NCBI RefSeq assembly: GCF_000147875.1
Contig: NC_014507.1
Coordinates: 1,860,001-1,924,000 of the forward strand
Source of the DNA: Methanolacinia petrolearia DSM 11571
Lineage (GTDB): Archaea > Halobacteriota > Methanomicrobia > Methanomicrobiales > Methanomicrobiaceae
Direction of reading: 5' to 3'
DNA: 64,000 nucleotides
The notes under the pieces are model-generated. The model was not told the origin of the DNA and did no database searches. It worked only from the letters and a program-made list of their open reading frames with translations. Shown one piece after another: positions 43,472 through 53,253 of this stretch. The translations under genes were made by a program, and so were the position numbers. The stretch's first letter is position 1, and the number at the start of each line of letters is the position of its first letter.

Positions 43472-44012
43472 ATCCACTCCATCGAAATCCCAGATCATGT
43501 TCGACTCCCAGGTGATCGAGAGCTCTTGCGACGACCATATCTACAAGATCTTCGATCTTTGTCGGTTTCATATAAAATCCCGGGGCCATCATCATTATCG
43601 TCGCACCCGCTTCATCGGCACCCAACATATTTTTGAGATGAATTCTTGAAAGAGGCATCTCCCTCGGCATAAGAATGCATTTCCTTCTCTCTTTGAGGCA
43701 TACGTCCGCTGCACGTGTGATCAGATTTTCAGAGTAGCCGGAACTGACAGCCGCAAGAGTCTTCATGCTGCACGGGCAGATAATCATCCCTTCATAACGG
43801 AAAGAACCGCTTGCGACATCAGCGAACATGTCCTCCTCTCCGACATAGACTCCGTTAAAACCCGAGAGATCGACACCTTCATATTCCGCTATCTTCTTTG
43901 CAATATCAGATATGATGATATGGACCTCTCCCTTCTCAGTAAGAACTTCAAGAAGCCTCTTTGCGTACGCCATACCGCTGGCGCCGGTTACTGCCACTAC
44001 ATATCTTTTCAT
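43461..44012 (-). CDS. ubiX: Flavin prenyltransferase UbiX
   Basis: This protein of about 183 residues is a flavin prenyltransferase: KRYVVAVTGASGMAYAKRLLEVL, GMIICPCSMKTLAAVSSGYSENLITRAADVCLKERRKCILMPREMPLSRIHLKNML and GATIMMMAPGFY. It attaches dimethylallyl phosphate to FMN to form the cofactor of UbiD, encoded downstream with an 11-nt overlap. The ATG at 44012 has GGAGAG 8 nt upstream; a GTG at 44021 is too close to that site. Confidence 0.94.
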   Translation of the reverse strand: MKRYVVAVTGASGMAYAKRLLEVLTEKGEVHIIISDIAKKIAEYEGVDLSGFNGVYVGEEDMFADVASGSFRYEGMIICPCSMKTLAAVSSGYSENLITRAADVCLKERRKCILMPREMPLSRIHLKNMLGADEAGATIMMMAPGFYMKPTKIEDLVDMVVARALDHLGVEHDLGFRWSGYDA

Positions 44013-44046
44013 GGGGTGCACTCTCCAAATCTGATTGAACGGATCA

Positions 44047-45252
44047 TTATATATTTAGCTTGTTCTGCTTAGTAGGTTTACTAATATTCAGGATTTCGGT
44101 CGCCGCACTCTCCACAGCTTTGCGATACTCAGGGAGAGTGTATACTCCCATCCTCCACTGGATTCTTCTCGTGTCGTTGAGAGTATTCAGCAAAGGCGAC
44201 ATCTCCTCGAGTGAGACCAGGTCGTTCCTGTTCTCGACCATAACGTCTATCGACATGGGAGACGGAAAGGACGGAATATCCACCAGAACGAAATCTTCAT
44301 TCACTCCCGCGATCTCCGCAATCTCTGTGGCAATCCTTCTCTCGTCTATCAAATCTGAGCTTCGCAGGACTGACGACATCCGGATCTGGTCCAAACCGAC
44401 ATAGATCGAACGCTTGTAAAGGGACCTCCTCATCAGGCTCTTCATCAGAGTTGAAGCGCTTTCGGATTCGGAATTCATGAGCTCGACAGAGAACGACCCG
44501 TCATCCATGGACAGGAGTTCATTCGCCCGGTCGCTCCCGGTGGCTTCCAGGTGCCTGACTGCCGCCGCTTTGACCATCGATTCCGCAATCCTTGATACAT
44601 GGTGAAAGTATATGGTAGGCCTCATCAAAGTCCTGGCAATAAGAAGCGACTCGGCGGCGATAATTCCGGTATCCTTCAACGCAAGACCGTTTTCAGAGAG
44701 AATCGTACTCTGTATAAGCCTCTGTGCATCAACCGTACCGTAAGGAACGCCTGTATAATGCGCATCCCTCATCAGGTAGTCCATCCTGTCTACATCCAGA
44801 TCGCCATGAATTATCCCGGCCAGCTTATGCTTTCCTTCGATCATCCGGCAGATCTCGGACGGATCAAGCCCGATCTTCTCGACGGCCCCGGATATTTCAG
44901 TCTCATGGAGCATATGCTCCACTTCATGATGGCTTCTTCCGATATACTCCTCGATCAGCGGTTCGGTTGCATGCGAGAAAGGCCCGTGGCCGATATCATG
45001 CAAAATCCCTGAAACCATCGAGAGAAGGACATCATTATCATCGAGCTTCAGCCTTTTTGCAAGAATTCCGGCGAGGTGCATCGTCCCGAGGGAATGCTCG
45101 AAACGTGTGTGGTTTGCGCCGGGATACACCATATCCGAAAAGCCGAGCTGCCTGATGTGCCTGAGCCTCTGAACCTGCGGAGAATCAAGTAAAGGGAGAA
45201 TTTTTTCATTTACGCTGATATAACCGTGAACAGGATCCTTTATCGTCTTCAT
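44047..45252 (-). CDS. HD-domain phosphohydrolase (SAMHD1/YdhJ-like)
   Basis: This 401-residue protein starts KTIKDPVHGYISVNEKILPLLDSPQVQRLRHIRQLGFSDMVYPGANHTRFEHSLG, where the His of TRFEHS begins the HD metal site. ILHDIGHGPFSHATE gives the HD pair and HGDLDVDRMDYLMRDAHYTG the last Asp. This is the SAMHD1-like branch, often a dNTP triphosphohydrolase, possibly with allosteric nucleotide sites. The archaeal substrate is not known. Minus strand, divergent from cofD. Confidence 0.85.
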   Translation of the reverse strand: MKTIKDPVHGYISVNEKILPLLDSPQVQRLRHIRQLGFSDMVYPGANHTRFEHSLGTMHLAGILAKRLKLDDNDVLLSMVSGILHDIGHGPFSHATEPLIEEYIGRSHHEVEHMLHETEISGAVEKIGLDPSEICRMIEGKHKLAGIIHGDLDVDRMDYLMRDAHYTGVPYGTVDAQRLIQSTILSENGLALKDTGIIAAESLLIARTLMRPTIYFHHVSRIAESMVKAAAVRHLEATGSDRANELLSMDDGSFSVELMNSESESASTLMKSLMRRSLYKRSIYVGLDQIRMSSVLRSSDLIDERRIATEIAEIAGVNEDFVLVDIPSFPSPMSIDVMVENRNDLVSLEEMSPLLNTLNDTRRIQWRMGVYTLPEYRKAVESAATEILNISKPTKQNKLNI

Positions 45253-45387
45253 CCGCTTTCTACATTTTAAATGATTTATATAATCAGATATAATTATTGG
45301 AACAATTGCCCCGAAATCGAAGAAATCTCATCCGGGCGGAGTCGCTATTAATGCCATTTATATACCAATTCTTTTAAATATTCACTG

Positions 45388-46287
45388 ATGAAAGTTGCAT
45401 TCCTCTCCGGGGGGACAGGGACTCCAAAACTTATCAGGGGGTTTAGAAATCACCTGAGCGACAATGATATCTCCGTTATTGTTAACACCGCGGAGGATAT
45501 GTGGATATACGGAAGCCATCTCTCGCCCGATATCGATACGGTGATGTACCTCTTCGCGGGAATCCTGAATACTGATTCCTGGTGGGGCATAAAAGGCGAC
45601 ACCACGATAACAAATGACACACTGAAAGATCTCGGAGAAGATGTCTATCTTACGCTCGGCGACAGGGACAGGGCATTAAATATTGCAAGGGCACGGATGC
45701 TTAATTCAGGGATTACCCTTACCGGAGCGACCAGGGAACTTTGCAAAAGACTCGGAATCAGCGCCAATATTCTCCCGATGACCGACTCTGAATATACGAC
45801 ATATATAAAAACCGGAGATCTGCTGATACATTTCCAGGAGTACTGGGTAAAACACCGTGGAAACCTGGACATCGAAGAGGTCGTAAGAGTCGGGGACGAT
45901 CAGGTCTTCGGGACAAAAGAGACCATAGATGCCATCAATAATGCCGACCTCGTAGTAATCGGGCCGTCGAATCCCGTTACGAGCATCTCCCCGATCCTCG
46001 AATGTTCGGGTGTAAAAGATGCGCTGAAGGAGAGCTTTGTAGTCGCCGTCAGCCCTTTCATAGGCAATGAACCTGTGAGCGGACCTGCAAAGGCGCTTAT
46101 GGAGGCCTGGGGAATGACTGCCGATTCGGCAGGGACATACAAATTGTACAATGAATTCACAGATCTTTTTATCCAGGACATCAGGGATACAATAACACTC
46201 AAAGACGGAATAAAACTCGACACCCTGATGAAAACCGAAGATGTGAGTTCGAAACTCGCCGGAGAGATCATATCCAGGGTCTGCTGA
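45388..46287 (+). CDS. cofD: 2-phospho-L-lactate transferase CofD
   Basis: This 299-residue enzyme has the family motifs VAFLSGGTGTPKLIRGF at the start, VNTAEDMWIYGSHLSPDIDTVMYLFAG (residues 35-60), WWGIKGDT, LTLGDRDRA, VVIGPSNPVTSISPIL and GNEPVSGPAKALMEAWG. CofD joins the lactyl-phosphate (or phosphoenolpyruvate) moiety, activated as a guanosine diphospho derivative, to Fo in coenzyme F420 synthesis. All positions look intact, in contrast to the paralogue 1.9 kb downstream. TATA-like TATATACCAATTC lies at about 45358-45370. Confidence 0.94.
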   Translation: MKVAFLSGGTGTPKLIRGFRNHLSDNDISVIVNTAEDMWIYGSHLSPDIDTVMYLFAGILNTDSWWGIKGDTTITNDTLKDLGEDVYLTLGDRDRALNIARARMLNSGITLTGATRELCKRLGISANILPMTDSEYTTYIKTGDLLIHFQEYWVKHRGNLDIEEVVRVGDDQVFGTKETIDAINNADLVVIGPSNPVTSISPILECSGVKDALKESFVVAVSPFIGNEPVSGPAKALMEAWGMTADSAGTYKLYNEFTDLFIQDIRDTITLKDGIKLDTLMKTEDVSSKLAGEIISRVC

Positions 46288-46335
46288 AATAACCCTCTAT
46301 AACTTATTTATCTGCAAAACTCAAACTATTCGCAT

Positions 46336-47259
46336 ATGGCGGATTATTATGCATTCTCAGGTATTGATGATGCAATAGAAAAAACGAAAAGCCTGTTGTG
46401 GCCGTTCAACTGGAGCATATGGTGGAGAATTGCCGTGATCTCCCTTTTCACAGGTTATTTCGGCGGGATCAACTTCCCTTTCTCCTCAAATACGTATTCA
46501 CAACCCTTCGACTCCACACAGGCCTTTACAGGAATGCCGGGGCTGCCCGGCATCATAATATTGCTAATCGCGGCAGTACTCCTGATAGCGGTCGTATTTG
46601 CATTTCTTTCAAGCATCTTTCAGTTTGTATTCGTAAAGTGCCTTTCCGAAAACGAATTCAGGCTGAAGAAATATTTTGGTGAAAATATCGGTCGCGGACT
46701 GAGGCTTTTTGCTTTCTGGATAGTATTAATTCTCGCAACTATCGTATCAGTTCTTGCATTATTCTTATTTGCAATAGCCGCAGGGGGAGCTCTTTCCGTA
46801 CTGATGATAATCCCGGCAATCGGTATTTTTCTCCTTATACTGTTACTGGTAGCAATAATCGCCCTCTTTACCAACGACTTCGTTGTTCCCATCATGATCA
46901 AAGACGATTGCGGGGTTATCGAAGGCTGGAAAAAATGCTGGGGTGTTTTAAGAGCCAGTTTCTCGCAGTCGCTGGTATACCTTGTCATGAGAGTTGTCAT
47001 ATCGATTATCGTTGCAATTATCCTGGTCATTATTTCAGTTGTAGTACTTCTTCTAATCGGCATACCGTTCCTTGCCTTCTTTATCTTTTCAGGAGCGGTG
47101 TTCGGCCTGAGTCCCCTTAATATTACATTGCTTATACTGTTCCTAGTTATTGCAATCCCGGTACTGCTTATCATCTGTGTTCCCTTCAACACTTTTCTCA
47201 GGGTCTACTCACTGAAAGTGCTCGGGAAGATGGATGAGAGATATAATCTGGTCGAATAA
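46336..47259 (+). CDS. Multi-pass membrane protein (DUF7544-like)
   Basis: This 307-residue protein has seven or so hydrophobic segments (about 30-50, 78-100, 130-155, 158-185, 220-245, 247-265, 267-292) and a soluble start (YYAFSGIDDAIEKTKSLLWPFNWSIWWRIAVISLF). The pattern resembles an archaeal family of glycerophosphoryl diester phosphodiesterase membrane-domain-like proteins found in methanogens and haloarchaea. KDDCGVIEGWKKCWGVLR lies between helices. Function unknown. It is placed between cofD and its paralogue, probably in one transcript. Confidence 0.65.
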   Translation: MADYYAFSGIDDAIEKTKSLLWPFNWSIWWRIAVISLFTGYFGGINFPFSSNTYSQPFDSTQAFTGMPGLPGIIILLIAAVLLIAVVFAFLSSIFQFVFVKCLSENEFRLKKYFGENIGRGLRLFAFWIVLILATIVSVLALFLFAIAAGGALSVLMIIPAIGIFLLILLLVAIIALFTNDFVVPIMIKDDCGVIEGWKKCWGVLRASFSQSLVYLVMRVVISIIVAIILVIISVVVLLLIGIPFLAFFIFSGAVFGLSPLNITLLILFLVIAIPVLLIICVPFNTFLRVYSLKVLGKMDERYNLVE

Positions 47260-47300
47260 ATTTGAAAACCTATTTTATTTTTATCACCAACATATAACCG

Positions 47301-48194
47301 ATGATTACCGTCCTTTCAGGCGGAAGCGAGTCACTAAAACTGATCCGTGCAATGAGGCATTTTCTTGACGACGATGAAATCGCGGTCATCGCCAATACAT
47401 CCGATGCCCTGTGGATGGAAGGGACACTTGCCTCGCCTGATATCGACGACCTGATCTTCCTATTCTCCGGGATTCTCAATACTACAAAATGGCACGGAAT
47501 AAAAGGCGATACATATTCGACATGCCTCTTCTTCAGGAAATATTTTGAAGATGAAATTGCCGGTGTCGGAGACAAGGAACGGGCGATACATATTGCCCGG
47601 GGAAGATATATCTCGGAGGGAATCTCAAGTACCCAGGTAACAAAAGAAATCTGCGGGAGATTCGGGATATGTTCCGCAATACTTCCCGCAACTGACAACT
47701 TCATGGGGCTCCGGTGCAAAGTAGGGGATGAAACGATATCTCCCCTGAATCTGAGACAGAGATTCAGCGGTAACGAACTGGATATTATAGAGAGCATAGA
47801 CCTGGAATACTATAACGAACCGGTTCTGGCGGAAGAAGCGTCTTCGGCAATAAAGGAATCCGATGCAGTAGTCATCGGCCCCGGATCTCCCCTGACATCC
47901 GTTCTTCCGATAATCGCCTGCAGGGGAATCAGGAACCTCATGCTTGAAAATTTTACTATAGCCTTTGCTCCGCCTTTTCCGAAAAATGATTCCGGTTTGG
48001 CTTTATCCAATTATAATAAAATTGTCAGGATCTACAAAGATCTCTCGGAACTGCTTATACAGGACAGTCTGGAAGAAGATCGGATTGAAGGGGCCATGCT
48101 GCTCAATACGAAGATGACTTCCAGGCATTCCGCCGAATCACTTGCATGGGATCTCATGTCAGTTATCAGAAGCCATGGAAAGAAGACTGCTTAG
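47301..48194 (+). CDS. Divergent CofD paralogue
   Basis: This 297-residue protein aligns with CofD along its length (VIANTSDALWMEGTLASPDID, FLFSGILNTTKWHGIKGDT, VVIGPGSPLTSVLPII, ELLIQDSLEED) but departs at key places. The N-terminal GGTGTPK is GGSESLK, the Asp pair in NTAEDMW is reduced to NTSDALW, and NEPVSGPA is replaced by PPFPKNDSGLAL. The active site has probably been altered, so it may use another substrate or be regulatory. Close packing with cofD and the membrane gene suggests an F420-linked role (inference). Its 3' end overlaps a convergent gene. Confidence 0.8.
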   Translation: MITVLSGGSESLKLIRAMRHFLDDDEIAVIANTSDALWMEGTLASPDIDDLIFLFSGILNTTKWHGIKGDTYSTCLFFRKYFEDEIAGVGDKERAIHIARGRYISEGISSTQVTKEICGRFGICSAILPATDNFMGLRCKVGDETISPLNLRQRFSGNELDIIESIDLEYYNEPVLAEEASSAIKESDAVVIGPGSPLTSVLPIIACRGIRNLMLENFTIAFAPPFPKNDSGLALSNYNKIVRIYKDLSELLIQDSLEEDRIEGAMLLNTKMTSRHSAESLAWDLMSVIRSHGKKTA

Positions 48195-49418
48195 ATAATC
48201 GAATGCATCCATCAGTGCATCGCCAATCATTGACAGGATCTTTATCGCACTATCCAGGTCCACTTCCGAATGAATTATATCATCGACTCCGCCGAGATCG
48301 CTGTCTCCCCCGAGATCCGATATCAGGTCATCAATTCCGGATGAAGAATCCGATGTACCTGTTGAGGTAGAGGTTGCCGTCGATGTAGACGTTTTTGTAG
48401 ATTTTGTCGAAGTTGCCGTTGCCGCCAGGGTGGGGGACTTCAGATCAAGATCCTCGTTCAGGCTTACGGCATAATCGTACCCCTGTTCCGCCTTTGATTC
48501 GGACTGCTCTGCATAGTCCCTTGCAGAATCATAGTCATCAAGGCTGAATTTATCTTTTGCAAGAACAAGGAGCGTCTCCGCATTATCTATATACGACTGG
48601 ATTACCCACACCCTTGAATCACCGGAGAGACCTTCATCCTCGTATTCCGAGATCATGCCGTTAACAATATCTATCGTAGATTCAGCCTGTTCGATCGAGA
48701 ATTCAGCCCATGCAACATCGATAAGGGAGTAACTCTCATCAATATACGTTTTTGCCGAGGAAAGGAGGATACTTGCAGCAGCCGAATCCGACTCTTCAGC
48801 CTCTTCAATGGCCCCAGATGCAGCATTATATTTCTTCTCTGCCGAACCGGTATCAACACCAAGCCCGGACTTTTCATCGATGTAGCTCTTTAACGATGCA
48901 AGTTCACTCCTGCGGGTTTCAAGAATTCCATCGATATCGGAAGGATTCACAATAGTCGCTTCAACAGCCTCTTCATCGACTGTATCGCCGGCATAATCGT
49001 ACCAGGTCGCCCTGATAATCGTATAGTTTCCGGTCGACGATACCTCAGGAGCGGTTCCGTTCAGGGATATTTTAACCACAGAGGAGTACGAATCGTCATA
49101 ATAGAGTTCAAAGCCGCTTAAACTGACATATCTGCCGGTGTATGAGGGAAGATTGTGCGATACGCCGTCAATTAATATCGATAATGTCCATTTCGGACTG
49201 AGCAGATCCGTATATAGCTGCAGACTCTCGTCATCAGATTCGAAATCATAACTTACCGAATAAACTGCAGTGGCACTCTCACCCGGGGTGAGGACATTTC
49301 CGGGAGATGTACTGCCCCAGACTTCAAGTTCGTCGTCAGCCAGACAGGGAGCAGCAAGACAACAGAGGCTCAAAAATATTAAAAGGGATATTGCAACTTT
49401 ATTTGAGAAATCCGGCAT
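48159..49418 (-). CDS. Secreted helical repeat protein with Ser/Thr-rich linker
   Basis: This protein of about 419 residues has a signal peptide (VAISLLIFLSLCCLAAPCLA, from residue 8) when started at the ATG at 49418. A beta-sandwich-like N-terminal region (residues 30-155; SPGNVLTPGESATAVYSVSYDF) is followed by helical repeats rich in Ala, Glu and Ser (160-330; paired helices ending in DYDSARDYAEQSESKAEQGYDYA). A Ser/Thr linker (335-360) and an acidic C-terminal helix follow. It is probably a cell-envelope protein. A longer frame to 49481 overlaps the universal stress gene. No family assigned. Confidence 0.7.
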   Translation of the reverse strand: MPDFSNKVAISLLIFLSLCCLAAPCLADDELEVWGSTSPGNVLTPGESATAVYSVSYDFESDDESLQLYTDLLSPKWTLSILIDGVSHNLPSYTGRYVSLSGFELYYDDSYSSVVKISLNGTAPEVSSTGNYTIIRATWYDYAGDTVDEEAVEATIVNPSDIDGILETRRSELASLKSYIDEKSGLGVDTGSAEKKYNAASGAIEEAEESDSAAASILLSSAKTYIDESYSLIDVAWAEFSIEQAESTIDIVNGMISEYEDEGLSGDSRVWVIQSYIDNAETLLVLAKDKFSLDDYDSARDYAEQSESKAEQGYDYAVSLNEDLDLKSPTLAATATSTKSTKTSTSTATSTSTGTSDSSSGIDDLISDLGGDSDLGGVDDIIHSEVDLDSAIKILSMIGDALMDAFDYLSSLLSMASDN

Positions 49419-49467
49419 ATTTATGATAATACTCTGAGCAGATTGGATAAATCCTTTTCCATAACAA

Positions 49468-49917
49468 TCAGTTTCTGACAATTATCGTCGTTATATCAGA
49501 ATGTTCAACCACCGAAGAACTGACACTTCCGAGGAAGAACCTGTCAAGACTGCTCTTCCCGGAGGAACCTACAATAATCAGATCCGCCTTAATCTTCTCT
49601 GAAAAATCGACGATCAAATCCCTGGGATCCCCGATCATGAAATGAGTAATAATACTAACTCCTTCATCGGATGCCACCTCTTCAGCATGTGAAAGAACCT
49701 TTTTCGCTTCTTCTTCCATTATTTCATGGTAAGTATTGACATTTCCTTCCGGGGCGGATACACCTCTGTCATAGATCATATTGTGCGTCACGATATGGTG
49801 GACGACATAGAGTGCGTGCAGTTCGGCATTCCGGATTCTTGCCTCATCCACTGCTACATGCAGCGCGTTTTCAGAAAATGGCGATCCGTCAAGTGCAACC
49901 AAGATTTTTTTGAACAT
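49468..49917 (-). CDS. Universal stress protein (UspA family)
   Basis: This protein of about 149 residues has the Usp fold: FKKILVALDGSPFSENALHVAVDEA at the N-terminus and the ATP-binding motif LIIVGSSGKSSLDRFFLGSVSSSVVEHSDITTIIV at the C-terminus (G-x2-G-x9-G-S/T type). The ATG at 49917 starts the typical MFKKILVALDG; the frame can be extended by four residues. Such proteins bind ATP and respond to stress; the specific role is not known. The gene precedes the secreted protein by about 50 bp on the same strand. Confidence 0.9.
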   Translation of the reverse strand: MFKKILVALDGSPFSENALHVAVDEARIRNAELHALYVVHHIVTHNMIYDRGVSAPEGNVNTYHEIMEEEAKKVLSHAEEVASDEGVSIITHFMIGDPRDLIVDFSEKIKADLIIVGSSGKSSLDRFFLGSVSSSVVEHSDITTIIVRN

Positions 49918-50035
49918 AATTTCCCGCAATTAATCTTCGGATCTCCACTTTTAAAAGATTATTGCAACACTCGACAAAGAGGGGATGTGAAAAGCAAAAT
50001 AAAACTGAAGTTACATACCTTAATGCAGAATTTAT

Positions 50036-51325
50036 ATGCGTAAATATTTAAACGAGGTAACACCGGAAACGGAGACTGCAAAAGTCATTGGCTGGGTTCA
50101 TGAAATACGCGACCTTGGTGGTCTGAGCTTCTATATTCTCAGAGACAGGACAGGCTTTCTCCAGGCTACGATAGTCAAAAAGAAGGCTCCCGAAGCGGTA
50201 CTCAATGCTGCCAGGGATGTTTCCAGGGAATCGGTCGTAATGGTCTCGGGAATTGTAAAGCCCACCGAGAAGGCTCCCGGCGGCCGCGAATTAATTCCAG
50301 AGGAATTCGAGATAATCAGCAGGGCCGAAACACCCCTTCCTCTCGATGTTTCTGAAAAAGTTCTGGCAGAAGTGGATACCAGGATCGACAACAGGTACCT
50401 TGATGCAAGAAGACCCAAAATAAATTCCATCTTTTCAATAAGGAGCAATGTCACAAGAGCGTTATATGAATTCATGTTCAGCGAGGGGTTCATAAACATT
50501 ACAACCTCAAAGATCGTGGCTGCCGCAACCGAAGGCGGGACAGAGCTGTTCCCGATTGCATACTTTGACAAAGAGGCCTTTCTCAACCAGAGCCCTCAGC
50601 TCTACAAGCAGATGATGATGGCGGCCGGATTCGATAAAGTGTTTGAGATAGGACCCATATTCAGGGCCGAGGAGCACAATACGACAAGACACCTTAACGA
50701 AGCCACTTCAATAGATGTCGAGGTTTCGTTTGCCGATCACAACGGTGTAATGGAACTCCTGGAAAAAGTCATCATTGCAGCATACGGCGCCGTCGAGAAG
50801 AATTGCCAGAACGAGATCGAGACCCTGGGTATTGAATTCGAAGTCCCGAAGACTCCGTTCCCCAAAGTTACATACGCCGAGGCAATAGACATCGCTGCGA
50901 TATCGATCGACGAGGAGATCAGCTACGGCGACGACCTCTCGACCGCCGCAGAAAGAGCAATCGGCGACGAGATGGGAGAGCACTATTTCATTACCGACTG
51001 GCCGACGTCCATCAAGCCCTATTATGCGATGCCCTATGAAGACGAGCCGGAGATCTGCAAGGCGTTCGATCTCATGCACCCCAAGATGGAGCTCTCAAGC
51101 GGTGCACAGCGTATCCACCAGCATGACCTGCTTGTAGAGCAGATCAGGGAGAAGGGATTGTCGCCCGACAGTTTTGAATTTTACTTGAAACCGTTCAGGT
51201 ACGGAATGCCCCCGCACGCAGGATGGGGTCTCGGTATGGAGAGACTTATTATGACCATGCTTGATCTGCCCAATATCCGCGAGGCAGTACTATTTCCGAG
51301 AGACAGACACAGACTTACACCATGA
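50036..51325 (+). CDS. aspS: Aspartyl-tRNA synthetase
   Basis: This 429-residue class II synthetase is of the archaeal type: an N-terminal OB-fold ([32 protein letters not shown]), motif 2 [27 protein letters not shown] and motif 3 [35 protein letters not shown] at the C-terminus, with HLNEATSID typical for Asp/Asn-tRNA ligases. Whether it also charges tRNA-Asn cannot be settled from sequence by eye. Its stop overlaps the methionine synthase start (ATGA). Confidence 0.95.
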   Translation: MRKYLNEVTPETETAKVIGWVHEIRDLGGLSFYILRDRTGFLQATIVKKKAPEAVLNAARDVSRESVVMVSGIVKPTEKAPGGRELIPEEFEIISRAETPLPLDVSEKVLAEVDTRIDNRYLDARRPKINSIFSIRSNVTRALYEFMFSEGFINITTSKIVAAATEGGTELFPIAYFDKEAFLNQSPQLYKQMMMAAGFDKVFEIGPIFRAEEHNTTRHLNEATSIDVEVSFADHNGVMELLEKVIIAAYGAVEKNCQNEIETLGIEFEVPKTPFPKVTYAEAIDIAAISIDEEISYGDDLSTAAERAIGDEMGEHYFITDWPTSIKPYYAMPYEDEPEICKAFDLMHPKMELSSGAQRIHQHDLLVEQIREKGLSPDSFEFYLKPFRYGMPPHAGWGLGMERLIMTMLDLPNIREAVLFPRDRHRLTP

Positions 51326-52218
51326 AGATAATGGCCAAACCGCTTCCGACGACAGTCGTCGGAAGTTACCCTGCAGTTAAGGCGAAAGGGTTCAAATCAT
51401 TACTGGACCCGGAGAAGGAAGCGCTGGAGACCGCGGTTTCCGACCAGATAGAGGCAGGCATCGACATCATCTCTACCGGCCAGGTCAGAGGGGACATGAT
51501 CTCGACGATAATCTCAAGACTACCGGGCATCAGCGGCCAGGAGGTCAAAGGGCTTATTAAACCTGCATCAGGCCCTATTACAGTATCCGACACAAAATAC
51601 GCAGTTTCAAAGCACGGGAAAGTCAAGGCGATGTTTGCCGGTCCTTCCACTATTGCACACGCCTTAAAGATCAAGACCCCTATGTACAGGGACAGGGACG
51701 AGATCATTCCGGATATCACCAGTGCACTCGTCCGGGAGGCAGGATACCTGCAGGAAACAGGAATTACGATACTCCAGATAGACGAACCGATTTTGTCTAC
51801 CGGAATTGCCAATATGAACGTGGCATATGAATCAATCAGGTCGATTGCCGGCTCCCTCAGGGTGCCAACCTGTCTTCACGTATGCGGAAACATCGGGAGT
51901 ATAATAGACGTTCTCCTGAAGATGCCGGTAGATATTATCGATCTCGAGTTCGCAAACAACCCTGATAATCTCGAGACGATCTCAAAGAATGAAATCCGTG
52001 ATAAAATCATAGGATACGGAGTGGTCGATTCTGCAGATACAAATATCGATCCTGTAAAAACCATTATCTCAAGAATAGAGAAAGGGGTCGACTTATTCGG
52101 GCCTGAAAAATTATTAATCGACCCGGACTGCGGCCTGAGAATGCACGAAAGGTCCGTCGCCTTTGGAAAACTCAAAAATATGACAGAAGCGGCGGAGACA
52201 GTACGCATTCAGTTATAA
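51322..52218 (+). CDS. Core methionine synthase (MetE C-terminal-like)
   Basis: This 298-residue zinc methyltransferase barrel lacks the N-terminal half of bacterial MetE. It begins LPTTVVGSYPA, has LQIDEPILSTG, CLHVCGNIGSI with the His-x-Cys zinc ligands, and LIDPDCGLRM with the final Cys ligand. Archaeal core enzymes of this type methylate homocysteine from methylcobalamin or a corrinoid protein rather than folate. It is translationally coupled to aspS. Confidence 0.88.
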   Translation: MKIMAKPLPTTVVGSYPAVKAKGFKSLLDPEKEALETAVSDQIEAGIDIISTGQVRGDMISTIISRLPGISGQEVKGLIKPASGPITVSDTKYAVSKHGKVKAMFAGPSTIAHALKIKTPMYRDRDEIIPDITSALVREAGYLQETGITILQIDEPILSTGIANMNVAYESIRSIAGSLRVPTCLHVCGNIGSIIDVLLKMPVDIIDLEFANNPDNLETISKNEIRDKIIGYGVVDSADTNIDPVKTIISRIEKGVDLFGPEKLLIDPDCGLRMHERSVAFGKLKNMTEAAETVRIQL

Positions 52219-52233
52219 CCGGTTATAGATAAT

Positions 52234-53253
52234 ATGGATGTAAGATATACAAACAACTTTGATTTTTTGAGGTTTTTTGCGGCTGCATCCATAATATTTT
52301 CACATTGTTTTGCCCTGTACCTCGGCTATTCAAATGTATTCCTCTTCGACTGGCACCTGCTGGTCGGGCAGACAGGCCTTGCAATACTTCTTGTAATCAG
52401 CGGTTACCTGATCACCCAGAGCTGGGACAAAAAACCCCAGTTAAAACTGTTCCTGTGGAAAAGAGCCCTGAGGATAGTTCCGGGACTGATAATATCCATA
52501 TCGATGATAATGCTTATCATCGGACCGCTGAATACGACTTTTTCAATCCAGGAATATTTCGGAAAACTTGCTTCATTTTCAACATGGCTGGCAGTCCCGT
52601 TTTATACCAACGGTTGGGCAATCGGGATCTTTACAAATAATCCGGTAACCTACGTCAATGCACCCCTTTGGACAATCCCCGTTGAATTCAGCCTCTACAT
52701 TCTTGTAGCTCTTCTCGGGGTTATCGGAATCCTCAAAAAAAGATATATCATGCTCCCGTTCATCCTGCTAACGGCTCTCGCGTGGTTCAGCTTTTATGAC
52801 AGTCCTGTGCTGAACAAGATCCGCTTTGCAATCTATTTCTTTATCGGATCGTTCCTTTACATGAACAGGGACAAAATTAAGTTCAGGTGGTGGATAGGCC
52901 TGATATTGTTAATCCCGATATTGCTGACATTCGGAACAGAATATATGTTCATATTCGCGTTTATTGCAATACCTTATTTTGTAATACTGGTTGCATATGC
53001 GAAGATCCCTCACCTGTCCGGGTTCGGAAAATGGGGCGATCCTTCATATGGCATGTATATCTATACATACCCTATCCAGCAGACAATTCTGAACCTATGG
53101 CCGTCTGTTGAGATCTGGCAGCTTATTGCACTATCCTTCGGGTGTGCAATTCCCCTGGCGTATCTCTCGTGGCACCTTGTTGAAAAGAAAGCTTTAGCAC
53201 TAAAAAATATAAAAATAAATTTTAAATCGAAGAGCAAATCGGAGATTGCATAA
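52234..53253 (+). CDS. Acyltransferase 3 family membrane protein
   Basis: This 339-residue protein has about ten membrane helices and opens with NNFDFLRFFAAASIIFSHCFALYLG, where the His in the first helix is the conserved catalytic residue of the acyltransferase 3 (OafA-like) family. Also visible are ISGYLITQSWDKKPQLKLFLWKRALRIVPGL and a final segment GMYIYTYPIQQTI near residue 270. Such enzymes O-acetylate exported sugars or lipids. R2 copy 2 begins at its stop codon. Confidence 0.88.
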   Translation: MDVRYTNNFDFLRFFAAASIIFSHCFALYLGYSNVFLFDWHLLVGQTGLAILLVISGYLITQSWDKKPQLKLFLWKRALRIVPGLIISISMIMLIIGPLNTTFSIQEYFGKLASFSTWLAVPFYTNGWAIGIFTNNPVTYVNAPLWTIPVEFSLYILVALLGVIGILKKRYIMLPFILLTALAWFSFYDSPVLNKIRFAIYFFIGSFLYMNRDKIKFRWWIGLILLIPILLTFGTEYMFIFAFIAIPYFVILVAYAKIPHLSGFGKWGDPSYGMYIYTYPIQQTILNLWPSVEIWQLIALSFGCAIPLAYLSWHLVEKKALALKNIKINFKSKSKSEIA

